From NCBI GenBank assembly GCA_009700815.1, contig WLLG01000126.1:1-6434 (forward strand): a stretch of DNA of 6,434 nucleotides, in the 5' to 3' direction. Origin of the DNA: Actinomycetota bacterium (lineage in GTDB: Bacteria; Actinomycetota; Acidimicrobiia; Acidimicrobiales; Microtrichaceae). How positions within the stretch are numbered: the stretch's first letter is position 1; the number at the start of each line of letters is the position of its first letter. Under the pieces are notes generated by a model. It was not told where the DNA came from. It did no database searches and saw only the letters and a list, made by a program, of their open reading frames with translations. Made by a program: the position numbers and the translations under genes. This document shows positions 1-6,434 of the stretch, piece by piece.

Positions 1-261
1 CATATCGGTGGCATCGACACGCTTGCTCAGGCACTGCTTGTGGCTGACGCACTCGTGCAGGACGGATGTATCGAGCAGCATCGAAGTGGCCGCTATGCGC
101 GATGGCAGGACGAGCTTGGGCAGGAGATTCTGAGTTCTACCTCGACTCTTGCCGAACTCGCAGATCGGGCAACTACAGCGGACCTTGACCCCACTCCCAC
201 CTCTGGCAGGCAGGAGTTCTTAGAAAACGAGGTCAACCGCGTTCTCTGGTCTGCCCCGTGA
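1..261 (+). CDS. xylA: Xylose isomerase, C-terminal part (5' end outside window)
   Basis: This is the last 86 codons of D-xylose isomerase, the cytoplasmic metal-dependent enzyme that interconverts D-xylose and D-xylulose. The frame is open from base 1, so the visible GTG at 40 is internal and not the start. The translation begins HIGGIDTLAQALLVADALVQDG, matching the conserved C-terminal helix in which the family reads like HIGGMDTxARAL. It continues with RYARW and ends with SGRQEFLENEVNR, the family's typical closing SGRQExLENxVN block. These blocks fit the longer (class II-like) isomerases rather than the short Streptomyces rubiginosus type. The metal-binding and catalytic residues lie upstream and cannot be checked. 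The stop codon TGA overlaps the GTG start of the xylulokinase gene by four bases, so the two are probably co-transcribed and translationally coupled. The operon promoter and any XylR operator are outside the window. Identification rests on remembered family motifs and on the neighbouring gene, which acts on this enzyme's product. Confidence 0.93.
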   Translation, partial: HIGGIDTLAQALLVADALVQDGCIEQHRSGRYARWQDELGQEILSSTSTLAELADRATTADLDPTPTSGRQEFLENEVNRVLWSAP

Positions 262-1697
262 GTTCTGATGCTGTGGTGGCTGGAGTTGACTCGTCGACTC
301 AATCAACCAAGGTTGAACTCCGAAGCGCTGTTTCAGGTGAACTGATCGGATCTGGGTCTGCTCCGCACACCGAGGTTGTTCCACCCGTAGCGGAACAAGA
401 CCCCGAGGTTTGGTTGGCAGCGTTTCATCAGGCGTTCGCTCAGGCCAAACAGCAGGCAGGTCAGGACGGGCACTCGGTGGAGATCTCTGCGATCTCTGTC
501 GCCGGTCAGCAACACGGAATGGTCTGCTTGGATGCGCAAGATCAGGTGATTCGGCCTGCAAAACTTTGGTGCGATACCAGCAGCGCAGCAGATGCCGACT
601 GGTTACTCGAGCAACTGCCGGGAGGTGCCAGTGGGTTTGCTCAAGCCTGCGGCTCCGTGCCCGTTGCAGCCTTCACCATTACCAAACTCTCTTGGTTGCA
701 ACGCAACGAACCCGACTCATGGCAGCGGCTGAGCACTGTTCTACTCCCCCATGACTGGATGACCTTCGCCCTCACGAACAACAAGGTGACAGACCGAGGG
801 GATGCATCTGGAACGGGCTACTGGTCGCCGGACACAAACGAGTACTGCTGGGATTTGCTCCGACTTGTGGACAGCTCTCGCGACTGGGAACAGATGCTGC
901 CGCGAGTGCTCGGCCCGATTGAACCCGCAGGCGAATGGAACGAAATTCTGGTAGCCCCGGGTACGGGGGACAACATGGCAGCGGCACTCGGCCTTGGCTT
1001 AGAGCCGGGCGAGGTTGTCATCTCTTTGGGAACTTCGGGCACTGTTTTTTGCGTGTCGCACCATGCCAGCAGTGACGACACAGGCGCTGTGGCTGGGTTT
1101 GCCGATGCCACAGGAAAGTTTTTGCCGCTGGTATGCACTCAGAATGCCACCAAGGTCACCGACACCATTGCTCGCCTCTGCGGGTTGGACCTTGCTGCCC
1201 TAGACGCTGCAGCTCTGGCATGCCCTGCCGGTGCGGACGGACTCACGCTGCTGCCCTACCTTGATGGCGAGCGCACGCCGAATCGCCCCACCGCAACGGG
1301 GCAGATGAACGGACTTCGGACAGACACCACGGTGAGCCAGTTAGCTAGGGCCGCATTTGAGGGTGTGCTCTGCGGATTGCTCGACGGCCTAGATGAACTC
1401 TCACAACATGCTGATACTTCGGGGCGGATGTTGCTTGTTGGAGGTGGCGCTCACTCCCTGGCTTATCGACAAGTACTAGCCGACTTGACCGGACGTGAGA
1501 TTGTCACGAGCACTATCGATCAGGCCGTGGCAATGGGTGCATGCGTGCAAGCGGCAGCAACTTTGCTTGGCCGCGACCCGGCCGAGCTTCGATCGGACTG
1601 GTTGGTCGGGACCGAACACATCACCCTGCCCGACCCTGCAGCGGCCAACAAGAGCGAAGAAATCCGATCTCGTTATCAGCAGCTCAGAGACTCTTAG
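258..1697 (+). CDS. xylB: Xylulokinase (FGGY family)
   Basis: ATP-dependent kinase that converts D-xylulose to D-xylulose 5-phosphate, feeding the pentose phosphate pathway in the cytoplasm. The 479 residues match the usual FGGY carbohydrate kinase length and two-domain layout. The N-terminal domain opens with GVDSSTQSTK (residues 9-18, phosphate-1 motif). GQQHGMV follows (83-89, the sugar-contacting region, equivalent to the Met-His pair of E. coli XylB), then LLPHDWMTF (162-170) and DRGDASGTGYW (179-189). GTGDN (235-239) carries Asp238, the probable catalytic base corresponding to Asp233 of E. coli. The C-terminal domain has SLGTSGTVF (256-264) and the FGGY signature-like LLVGGGAHSLAYRQVLADLTG region (392-412), both on the nucleotide side. 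The GTG start at 258 leaves a normal short lead before the first motif; the nearby ATG at 268 is out of frame. There is no strong Shine-Dalgarno, consistent with coupling to xylA through the GTGA overlap. The TAG stop shares bases with the stop of the converging exporter gene. Confidence 0.96.
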   Translation: MSSDAVVAGVDSSTQSTKVELRSAVSGELIGSGSAPHTEVVPPVAEQDPEVWLAAFHQAFAQAKQQAGQDGHSVEISAISVAGQQHGMVCLDAQDQVIRPAKLWCDTSSAADADWLLEQLPGGASGFAQACGSVPVAAFTITKLSWLQRNEPDSWQRLSTVLLPHDWMTFALTNNKVTDRGDASGTGYWSPDTNEYCWDLLRLVDSSRDWEQMLPRVLGPIEPAGEWNEILVAPGTGDNMAAALGLGLEPGEVVISLGTSGTVFCVSHHASSDDTGAVAGFADATGKFLPLVCTQNATKVTDTIARLCGLDLAALDAAALACPAGADGLTLLPYLDGERTPNRPTATGQMNGLRTDTTVSQLARAAFEGVLCGLLDGLDELSQHADTSGRMLLVGGGAHSLAYRQVLADLTGREIVTSTIDQAVAMGACVQAAATLLGRDPAELRSDWLVGTEHITLPDPAAANKSEEIRSRYQQLRDS

Positions 1698-3373
1698 GCC
1701 GAACCCGCTGCAACTGGCTCTTGTTCGGGCTCCCCAGGTGGGTCGTGGAGTTCGCCAGGTGGCAGGCGTGATGCAGCGAGCAATCCGAACAGAATAAAGA
1801 TCGCAGCAATTCCGACTGTCAGGCGCATGGCGCTAACAAATGCATCATCCGCTGCTGCTACTACAGCCTCGCTACCGGGCGTGGCCCGAAGCTCTGTTAT
1901 TGCGCCGCCACCTGTTGAGCGCACTGCTTGTGAAATCTGGTCAGCCTGTTCAGCTGTCACACCCGGAACCTGTGAGACCTGATCTTTGGTAAACGCTCCA
2001 AGGCCAACTGCGAGGACTGCACCAAGAATGGCGATCCCAAGCGCCGAGCCAATCTGCCGGCTGGTGCTTTGCGTTCCTGATCCTTGACCGCTCTCTGCAA
2101 GTGGCACATCAGCAAGGCTCGCACCGGTGAGTTGCGCCGTAGCAAATCCGATTCCGATGCCGTAGGTAAAGAGCAAGGGAATAATCTCGGTCCCAGTATC
2201 TGGCTGAACAACAAGGGCAATGCCAGCAACGCTGACCGCCTCAAACATCATGCCAACCATGACAACAAATCTGGAACCCTTCTTCTGAGCCAGCTTGGCA
2301 ACAAGTGGTGTTGCCAAAAATGCTCCAGCGGCAATGAAGGCTAGGTAGACACCAGATTTGATTGGAGTAAACCCGAGCACATTCTGCAGGTACAGCGGAA
2401 GAACAAAGACCAATCCAAACTCGCCCAGACTGACGATCAGTGCAGTGGTGTTCCCCCAGCGGAATGACTTGAGCCCAAATAGTGAGAGGTCGAGAACTAC
2501 GACTTTGTCCGCAGCGTTTCGGCCCCGCTCAATGATCACAAATGCAGTTAGGCAGGCCACCGAGAACAGAAAAGCTACGGGCACAATGCTGACGGGTGCG
2601 TCGGCAGGCCAGGTCAGCGCACCGAATGAGAATGGTGCAGTGGGTTGAATCCAGCCGTATTGCTGACCCTCGATCATGGCAAACACAAGTGCGGCTAGCC
2701 CGGCCCCGATCAGGACCGAGCCTGCGGGGTCTGCGCCGCGTCGTGCTGAAGGGTCTTTGGTTTCGGGAACAAAGAAGATTGACAGCACGAGCACCAGCAG
2801 ACCGATTGGCAAGTTGATATAGAACACCCATCGCCAACTGTGATAGGTGGTGAGCCAGCCACCTAGTAGCGGGCCAATAGCTGCCATGCCACCGATGACT
2901 GAACCCCAGACTGCAAACGCTATGGCGCGTGACTTGCCAGTAAAGAGCGTGTTCACTGAGGACAGGGTGGTGGGCAGGATGATCGCAGCGCCGACCCCCT
3001 GGAAGAGTCTGGCCAGAATCAGTTGCGAGGCCGAGTCGGACTGCCCTGCGAACATGCTCGCACCGACGAATATCACGATGCCGGTGAGGAAGAGCAGTTT
3101 GCGTCCCCTGATGTCGGCGAGGCGACCAAAGTTGATCAGCAGCGCCGCAAAGACCAGCGCATAGATCGTGTTGACCCACTCCGCATCGGCGAAGGTCATA
3201 TCCAGATCTTTGATCATGCTCGGCAAAGCAACGTTCACCACCGTGCCATCCACGATGATCATGGCAACGCCAAGCGAAAGCAGCGCTAGAGCTCCCCAGG
3301 GGCTCTTTGCCGGGGGCTCTGCAACTGCACCGTCAGCGTCGGAGGGTTCTGTGGCACCGAGGTCCGGGCTCAT
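1694..3373 (-). CDS. MFS exporter, DHA2 (EmrB/QacA-type, 14-helix) family
   Basis: Integral membrane protein of 559 residues, very likely a proton-coupled drug or metabolite exporter of the DHA2 family, which has 14 membrane helices. After a hydrophilic N-terminus (1-25), helix 1 carries VDGTVVNVALP (41-51), the family's D1 motif with Asp42. GRLADIRGRK (83-92) is MFS motif A in the loop after helix 2. LARLFQGVGAAIILPT (120-135) is motif B, with Arg122 as the probable proton-relay arginine. The G-rich stretch ending GPLLGGW (167-173) is motif C, the antiporter signature, followed by SWRWVFYINLPIG (179-191), typical of DHA2 proteins. A hydrophilic stretch at about 461-508 separates the last two helices. 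The start is the first ATG after an in-frame stop; no alternative start lies between, and no clear ribosome binding site precedes it. Sugar-porter motifs are absent, so xylose uptake is unlikely despite the neighbouring xyl genes. The substrate cannot be inferred. No regulator gene is adjacent. Confidence 0.93.
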   Translation of the reverse strand: MSPDLGATEPSDADGAVAEPPAKSPWGALALLSLGVAMIIVDGTVVNVALPSMIKDLDMTFADAEWVNTIYALVFAALLINFGRLADIRGRKLLFLTGIVIFVGASMFAGQSDSASQLILARLFQGVGAAIILPTTLSSVNTLFTGKSRAIAFAVWGSVIGGMAAIGPLLGGWLTTYHSWRWVFYINLPIGLLVLVLSIFFVPETKDPSARRGADPAGSVLIGAGLAALVFAMIEGQQYGWIQPTAPFSFGALTWPADAPVSIVPVAFLFSVACLTAFVIIERGRNAADKVVVLDLSLFGLKSFRWGNTTALIVSLGEFGLVFVLPLYLQNVLGFTPIKSGVYLAFIAAGAFLATPLVAKLAQKKGSRFVVMVGMMFEAVSVAGIALVVQPDTGTEIIPLLFTYGIGIGFATAQLTGASLADVPLAESGQGSGTQSTSRQIGSALGIAILGAVLAVGLGAFTKDQVSQVPGVTAEQADQISQAVRSTGGGAITELRATPGSEAVVAAADDAFVSAMRLTVGIAAIFILFGLLAASRLPPGELHDPPGEPEQEPVAAGSA

Positions 3374-3444
3374 GCTGACTTGACCAAGGTACGACGCTGT
3401 TGAGACACGGCCGACAGTTTGGCACTCTTACGCCCCGCAACTGC

Positions 3445-5088
3445 TCATTGAGGCTCATATGCGCCAGGGTGACCTGCGCTCACTCGGGCTCTGCCACTCC
3501 GATCTGTTGCAAAGCTTGGCGCCGCAACCATGGGAACGCCGGCCGGAGCATCCGCCCAAGACCAAACAGGAATTGCCTGAGCGAATCGAGTCTGAAGCCC
3601 CGAGCCGAGGGAGGGTGTCCACACTCCATGAAGTGGGTCAGCTAGACGGGGTTCGAGAGTGTTGACTGCATTCGCTGTAAGCACCTGCGACTCGGAGCAG
3701 GTGGGGTTGGAATCGGCACAGCCCTCTCCAAATCCCATCGACATTGCGCTGCCGCCGTTCCAGATCACGTTGCCAAAGATCCGCAGATCATCATCGGCTT
3801 TGGCCGTGGACGGCGCACCCGAGCCTGCGGGCGGTGTGGTGGGACCGGCCACTGCAAAGTGTTGCCAAGCAGTCACGAATGGTGCGGGGTTGTAGATGAC
3901 ATTGTTGGCAAAGGTCACGTGCTTATTTGGGATGTACTGACCGCCGGCATCAGTAGTTCCCCAACCGCCAGCGCTGCGATGCGCAGCACAGGTCGCTGTG
4001 TCTCCATCGCAGCCGCGACTTCCGTGAACGAATTCCACCGCATGGCTTCGTGATCCGATGCGGAACAAGGTGTTATAGGCAATCAGGACGTTGTAACCGC
4101 CGTTCACTCCAAGGCCGGCCCCCTCGGTGTCGTGAATGACGTTGTTGGTTACTGCGATGCCATAGGCCTCGTATTGCAGCCAGGGTGATTGCATGAACTC
4201 AAACCCTGTGCCTTGCCCGGCAGTAAACCCGCCGGTACCGCAGTTATAGATCTCGTTGCCATCAACCGTGATGGCCGAGCTTCCACCCTTGGCATAGGCG
4301 CACCAATCAATCGCGTCGTGAATTTTGTTTCCACGAATGTGCCCCACATGAACCGCTACAAAATCGATTGCGTTGTCCTCGGCTCCGCCAATGTCTGAAT
4401 CTTCAATATAGATATGGTCAGACTGATTCACCTTGATGGTTTCATGGGCGCCCGTGCCACCCCAAAGTCGGCTGTTGCGGATCAAGACATAGCTGCACTG
4501 CTCACAATGAAACGTGTCTCCGCTGCGGTCAATCTCTAGGTCGATCAGATAGAGGTGGCGCGTCGAGAACACATTCAGGTCTCCAGTGAGACGAGCAGTG
4601 CCTCTGCCTTGAGCCGCTTGGATGATGACCGGCGCCTGACTCGTGCCCCAGCGGTACTCCATATAGTTCGGCAGGAGAGCTGCAGAATAGGTACCGGGTT
4701 GCAACAAGATTCGGTACCCCTGCGTGAGCGTTGTTGATGCCGGCACTCGCCTCCATGCCTCGCTCACAGATCGCAGAGCCTGATCAGCGGATGCGCCAGT
4801 AGCTGAATCATTGCCAGTACTCGGATTCACCCACAGACTGATCAGGGCTGCGTAACTCATGACAAACCGACCTGAGACTGCATCAACAGGAGAGGGAGCA
4901 CCAGTTGCTGGCGGCTGGGTTGCTGGCGGTTGGGTTGCTGGTGGCTGGGTTGCTGGTGGTTGGCTGCTCGGCGAGCCTCCGGAACTTGGGGCAGAAGAAC
5001 AGGCTGCAAGGGCCAAAACTGCCAAGAAGGAAGTCAAAAGCAGGGTGAGCTTTCTTATGGATGCAGATTTCCCGGGCGCATGTCCCAT
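3445..5088 (-). CDS. Putative lipoprotein with right-handed parallel beta-helix
   Basis: Predicted exported lipoprotein of 547 residues. Residues 1-30 form a lipoprotein signal: a basic stretch (IRK, 11-13), a hydrophobic core, and a lipobox ending LAAC with Cys30 as the acylation site. A disordered Ser/Pro/Thr linker follows (31-70), including four tandem QPPAT units (43-62). LWVNPSTGNDSATGAS (85-100) resembles the entry strand of DUF1565 and PL9-like beta-helix proteins. From about 125 to 445, Asn- and Gly-rich turns repeat (VLIRNSRLWG, IYIEDSDIGG, ITVDGNEIYN, IAVTNNVIHD, VLIAYNTLFRIG, VTFANNVIYN, LRIFGNVIW), as in PbH1 repeats of pectate lyase-like folds. The C-terminus GHPGAYEPQ is a usual end for this class. 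Many such proteins bind or cleave polysaccharides, but I see no catalytic set that names a substrate. The ATG at 5088 is preferred over an in-frame TTG at 5100, because AGGGA (5101-5105) abuts the TTG and lies 12 bases from the ATG. The exporter gene follows after 71 bases. Confidence 0.85.
   Translation of the reverse strand: MGHAPGKSASIRKLTLLLTSFLAVLALAACSSAPSSGGSPSSQPPATQPPATQPPATQPPATGAPSPVDAVSGRFVMSYAALISLWVNPSTGNDSATGASADQALRSVSEAWRRVPASTTLTQGYRILLQPGTYSAALLPNYMEYRWGTSQAPVIIQAAQGRGTARLTGDLNVFSTRHLYLIDLEIDRSGDTFHCEQCSYVLIRNSRLWGGTGAHETIKVNQSDHIYIEDSDIGGAEDNAIDFVAVHVGHIRGNKIHDAIDWCAYAKGGSSAITVDGNEIYNCGTGGFTAGQGTGFEFMQSPWLQYEAYGIAVTNNVIHDTEGAGLGVNGGYNVLIAYNTLFRIGSRSHAVEFVHGSRGCDGDTATCAAHRSAGGWGTTDAGGQYIPNKHVTFANNVIYNPAPFVTAWQHFAVAGPTTPPAGSGAPSTAKADDDLRIFGNVIWNGGSAMSMGFGEGCADSNPTCSESQVLTANAVNTLEPRLADPLHGVWTPSLGSGLQTRFAQAIPVWSWADAPAGVPMVAAPSFATDRSGRARVSAGHPGAYEPQ
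4904..4963. repeat. Four tandem 15-bp repeats encoding QPPAT
   Basis: Four adjacent 15-bp units (4904-4918, 4919-4933, 4934-4948, 4949-4963) follow the + strand pattern GTTGCTGGYGGYTGG. They differ only at unit positions 9 and 12, which hold C,C then C,T then T,C then T,T, so all four combinations occur once. Both positions are third codon bases on the - strand, so every unit encodes the same pentapeptide QPPAT. The array lies in the linker between the acylated cysteine and the beta-helix domain of the lipoprotein. Because a unit is a whole number of codons, gain or loss of units would change linker length without shifting the frame. Confidence 0.93.
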
Positions 5089-5100
5089 CTGTGGTTCCAA

Positions 5101-5105
5101 TCCCT
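5101..5105 (-). promoter_or_regulatory. Candidate ribosome binding site for the beta-helix lipoprotein
   Basis: On the - strand this reads AGGGA, a partial Shine-Dalgarno match. It lies 12 bases upstream of the ATG at 5088, slightly longer than the usual spacing. It directly abuts the alternative in-frame TTG at 5100, which is too close for initiation there. This decides the start in favour of the ATG. Confidence 0.45.
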
Positions 5106-5119
5106 AGCGGTACCCGAGC

Positions 5120-5148
5120 AGTATCGGCAGAAATCATTGGAATCTGAA
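5120..5148 (-). promoter_or_regulatory. Weak sigma70-like promoter candidate upstream of the lipoprotein gene
   Basis: Read on the - strand, TTCAGA (5143-5148) and GATACT (5120-5125) are separated by 17 bases. Each matches four of six positions of the TTGACA and TATAAT consensus. It would start a transcript near 5113 with a leader of about 25 bases before the ATG at 5088. The 97-base gap it lies in is long enough for an independent promoter. Actinobacterial promoters are often poorly conserved and matches of this quality occur by chance, so this is only a candidate. The lipoprotein gene could instead be read through from the upstream gene. Confidence 0.25.
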
Positions 5149-5197
5149 GCGAAAATGGCTTGAGGGCTCGCCGTAATCGGAATTGCTATGTGGTGCG

Positions 5198-6434
5198 TTA
5201 GGCCCTCGGTCGTGCTGAGTACGCGATCCCGCAATCGCGAGAGAACGCTCCTGGCGGTGCCTCGGCAACAGTCAGCGTCTGCTCATAGTTGAACTCGGCT
5301 GCCTCTTCACCAATTGCTGGAACGGGCCCTCCCGAAACAGTGACCTGCGGCTGGTCTGGGTCACCGGTTCCTGCGGCAATCAACACTCCGCTGAACGAAC
5401 CATCGGCCGCAACATCCAAGGTTCGTGACGGTCGGCCTAGGAAGGTAATGGTGCGACCTTCGCTGATCGAATCTCGGACTCGGATGCGCTGCGAATCCCC
5501 ATCTTCGGCCACACTGATTCGTAGGTCATTACAGGTCAGAGAAGTGCTGTATGACAGAGCATCGAAGTACCAGGTTTGTTCGGTCACACCTGTTATGTCC
5601 GCTCCGCCAAGTTCATTAGAAACCCCTGGGAGCGATGTGGTGGACGTGGTAGTGGCCGGTGGCGCATCCGTGCCAGCAGTGCCGCGCACCTCGCAGGTGA
5701 AGGTCGCCGTGGCCGGACTCTCGACCGTAGAGGTGACGGTAAGAGTCAGAACAGTGCCCTCAACTCGACCGGAATAGCGATACGTAGCTGAGCCCGATGT
5801 CATGCCGCGGGGCGGAGTCTCAACGAAACTGAAGTCGAAGGTTCCGTCTGGTTGCAGTTCGCCACTTGCTGCTCCGAGTTCAGGAAACAGAACGGTTCGC
5901 CCATTGATGATCTGTACTCGGATATTTGATGCGGGAATGTCCGCGCAATCTCCGACTCCTGCCATCACGGCAGTGAACTCAACAGTGCTCCCAGCAGGGG
6001 TGGTTGTCGAAGTAGTTGGCGTTGTGCTGCTACCGGCTCCAGCAGGGACCGTTGAACTACTGCTGGGGTCCTCGCTACTTGTTGACGGATCTGCGGGAGG
6101 CGGAACGTAGCCGACATCTGCATCTCCATCAGTTCCCGTAGGACGAGTGAACGCTGTGTCGGTCGTTGGATCCACCAACACAAGGTCATTCATGCGCTCT
6201 GGGCTCTTGCGCACTGCGGTCACTGAATCGGCAGAGAACCCCGACCAGGAGGTACCGGTGTACTTGGCATTCTTTCGAGAGGAGGGTGCTGTGAGCGGGT
6301 TACCGCAACTGCACTTGACTACTGGTACGCCAAACTCGTTGACGAACACTGCAGTTCCGGCCTGGAGAACTGCAGGCACTGTCGTAGCTTTGCCATTGCT
6401 GAAACCGTGGTTGGTCACCGCTGTGTCTGAGCGC
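5198..6434 (-). CDS. Exported multidomain protein, DUF6777-like region plus two related beta-rich domains (5' end outside window)
   Basis: The frame stays open to the right edge, so the N-terminus is missing; the GTG at 6418 is probably internal. Residues are numbered from that GTG. The first part, with LQAGTAVFVNEFGVPVVKCS (18-37), CGNPL (38-42), WSGFSADSV (58-66) and LVDPTTDTAF (81-90), resembles the C-terminal half of DUF6777 proteins of Streptomyces and relatives, recognised from memory; their function is not known to me. A Pro/Ser/Thr-rich linker follows (about 106-145). Two beta-rich domains then occur (about 146-249 and 267-406), separated by a second Thr-rich linker. Each has one cysteine early and one near its end (158/242 and 296/396). 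Both contain an IRV...GRT...DG-F pattern, suggesting internal duplication. The linkers and composition indicate an extracytoplasmic protein, presumably with a signal or membrane anchor upstream of the visible part. No catalytic motif was recognised. The next - strand gene, the beta-helix lipoprotein, begins about 110 bases downstream of this TAA stop. Confidence 0.8.
   Translation of the reverse strand, partial: RSDTAVTNHGFSNGKATTVPAVLQAGTAVFVNEFGVPVVKCSCGNPLTAPSSRKNAKYTGTSWSGFSADSVTAVRKSPERMNDLVLVDPTTDTAFTRPTGTDGDADVGYVPPPADPSTSSEDPSSSSTVPAGAGSSTTPTTSTTTPAGSTVEFTAVMAGVGDCADIPASNIRVQIINGRTVLFPELGAASGELQPDGTFDFSFVETPPRGMTSGSATYRYSGRVEGTVLTLTVTSTVESPATATFTCEVRGTAGTDAPPATTTSTTSLPGVSNELGGADITGVTEQTWYFDALSYSTSLTCNDLRISVAEDGDSQRIRVRDSISEGRTITFLGRPSRTLDVAADGSFSGVLIAAGTGDPDQPQVTVSGGPVPAIGEEAAEFNYEQTLTVAEAPPGAFSRDCGIAYSARPRA

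Noticed and set aside
2529..3179. 216-codon open frame on the - strand
   Set aside because: It runs in another frame inside the MFS exporter, whose membrane helices and motifs A, B and C are clear. The shifted translation is Arg/His-rich with no family resemblance.
1694..3373. Exporter as a xylose transporter belonging to the xyl operon
   Set aside because: It is on the opposite strand, has DHA2 drug-exporter motifs including antiporter motif C, and lacks sugar-porter signatures.
3379..3388. Inverted repeat CTTG-N2-CAAG just upstream of the exporter start, a possible repressor operator
   Set aside because: The arms are only four bases and do not extend. Repeats of this size are expected by chance, and no regulator gene is adjacent.
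5089..5100. TTG at 5100 as the start of the beta-helix lipoprotein
   Set aside because: The AGGGA site directly touches this TTG, leaving no spacing. The ATG at 5088 gives a workable distance and a typical lipoprotein signal.
5149..5197. Possible terminator after the right-edge gene (GGC...GCC pairing around 5157-5172)
   Set aside because: The stem is three base pairs with mismatches inside and the following T-run is short, so it does not support a terminator call.
5289..5777. 162-codon open frame on the + strand
   Set aside because: It lies wholly antisense to the right-edge exported protein, whose translation has recognisable motifs and domain structure. This frame shows no known motif and no ribosome binding site.

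Overview
The window looks like part of an actinobacterial chromosome of moderate GC content. This rests on the GTG and TTG start codons, a xylose isomerase C-terminus of the type seen in some Actinobacteria, a DHA2-type 14-helix exporter with a large extracytoplasmic loop near its end, and a Ser/Thr/Pro-linked exported protein resembling Actinobacteria-restricted DUF6777 proteins. No rRNA, tRNA, CRISPR array, insertion sequence or phage gene was found. Coding density is very high, and no gene-free stretch exceeds 100 bases.

Layout. On the + strand, the 3' end of xylA (xylose isomerase) runs off the left edge and overlaps the start of xylB (xylulokinase) by four bases in a GTGA junction. Together these form the D-xylose to D-xylulose to D-xylulose 5-phosphate route. 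The other three genes lie on the - strand. Read in their own direction they are: a partial exported protein with a CxCGNPL region followed by two apparently duplicated beta-rich domains (enters from the right edge); a lipoprotein with a right-handed parallel beta-helix; and an MFS multidrug-type exporter. The exporter and xylB converge tail to tail, and their stop codons share three bases.

How the genes work together. XylA and XylB are consecutive pathway enzymes and are almost certainly one translationally coupled operon. The three - strand genes are all cell-envelope proteins, but nothing in the sequence ties them to xylose use. A link between the beta-helix lipoprotein (a fold common in polysaccharide-active proteins) and pentose catabolism is possible but only inferred. 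A weak promoter candidate precedes the lipoprotein gene.

No clearly new multi-gene system is visible. The most notable items are the duplicated C-terminal domain in the right-edge protein, the 15-bp tandem repeat encoding a QPPAT linker, the paired-cysteine pattern of the beta-helix protein, and the overlapping convergent stop codons.
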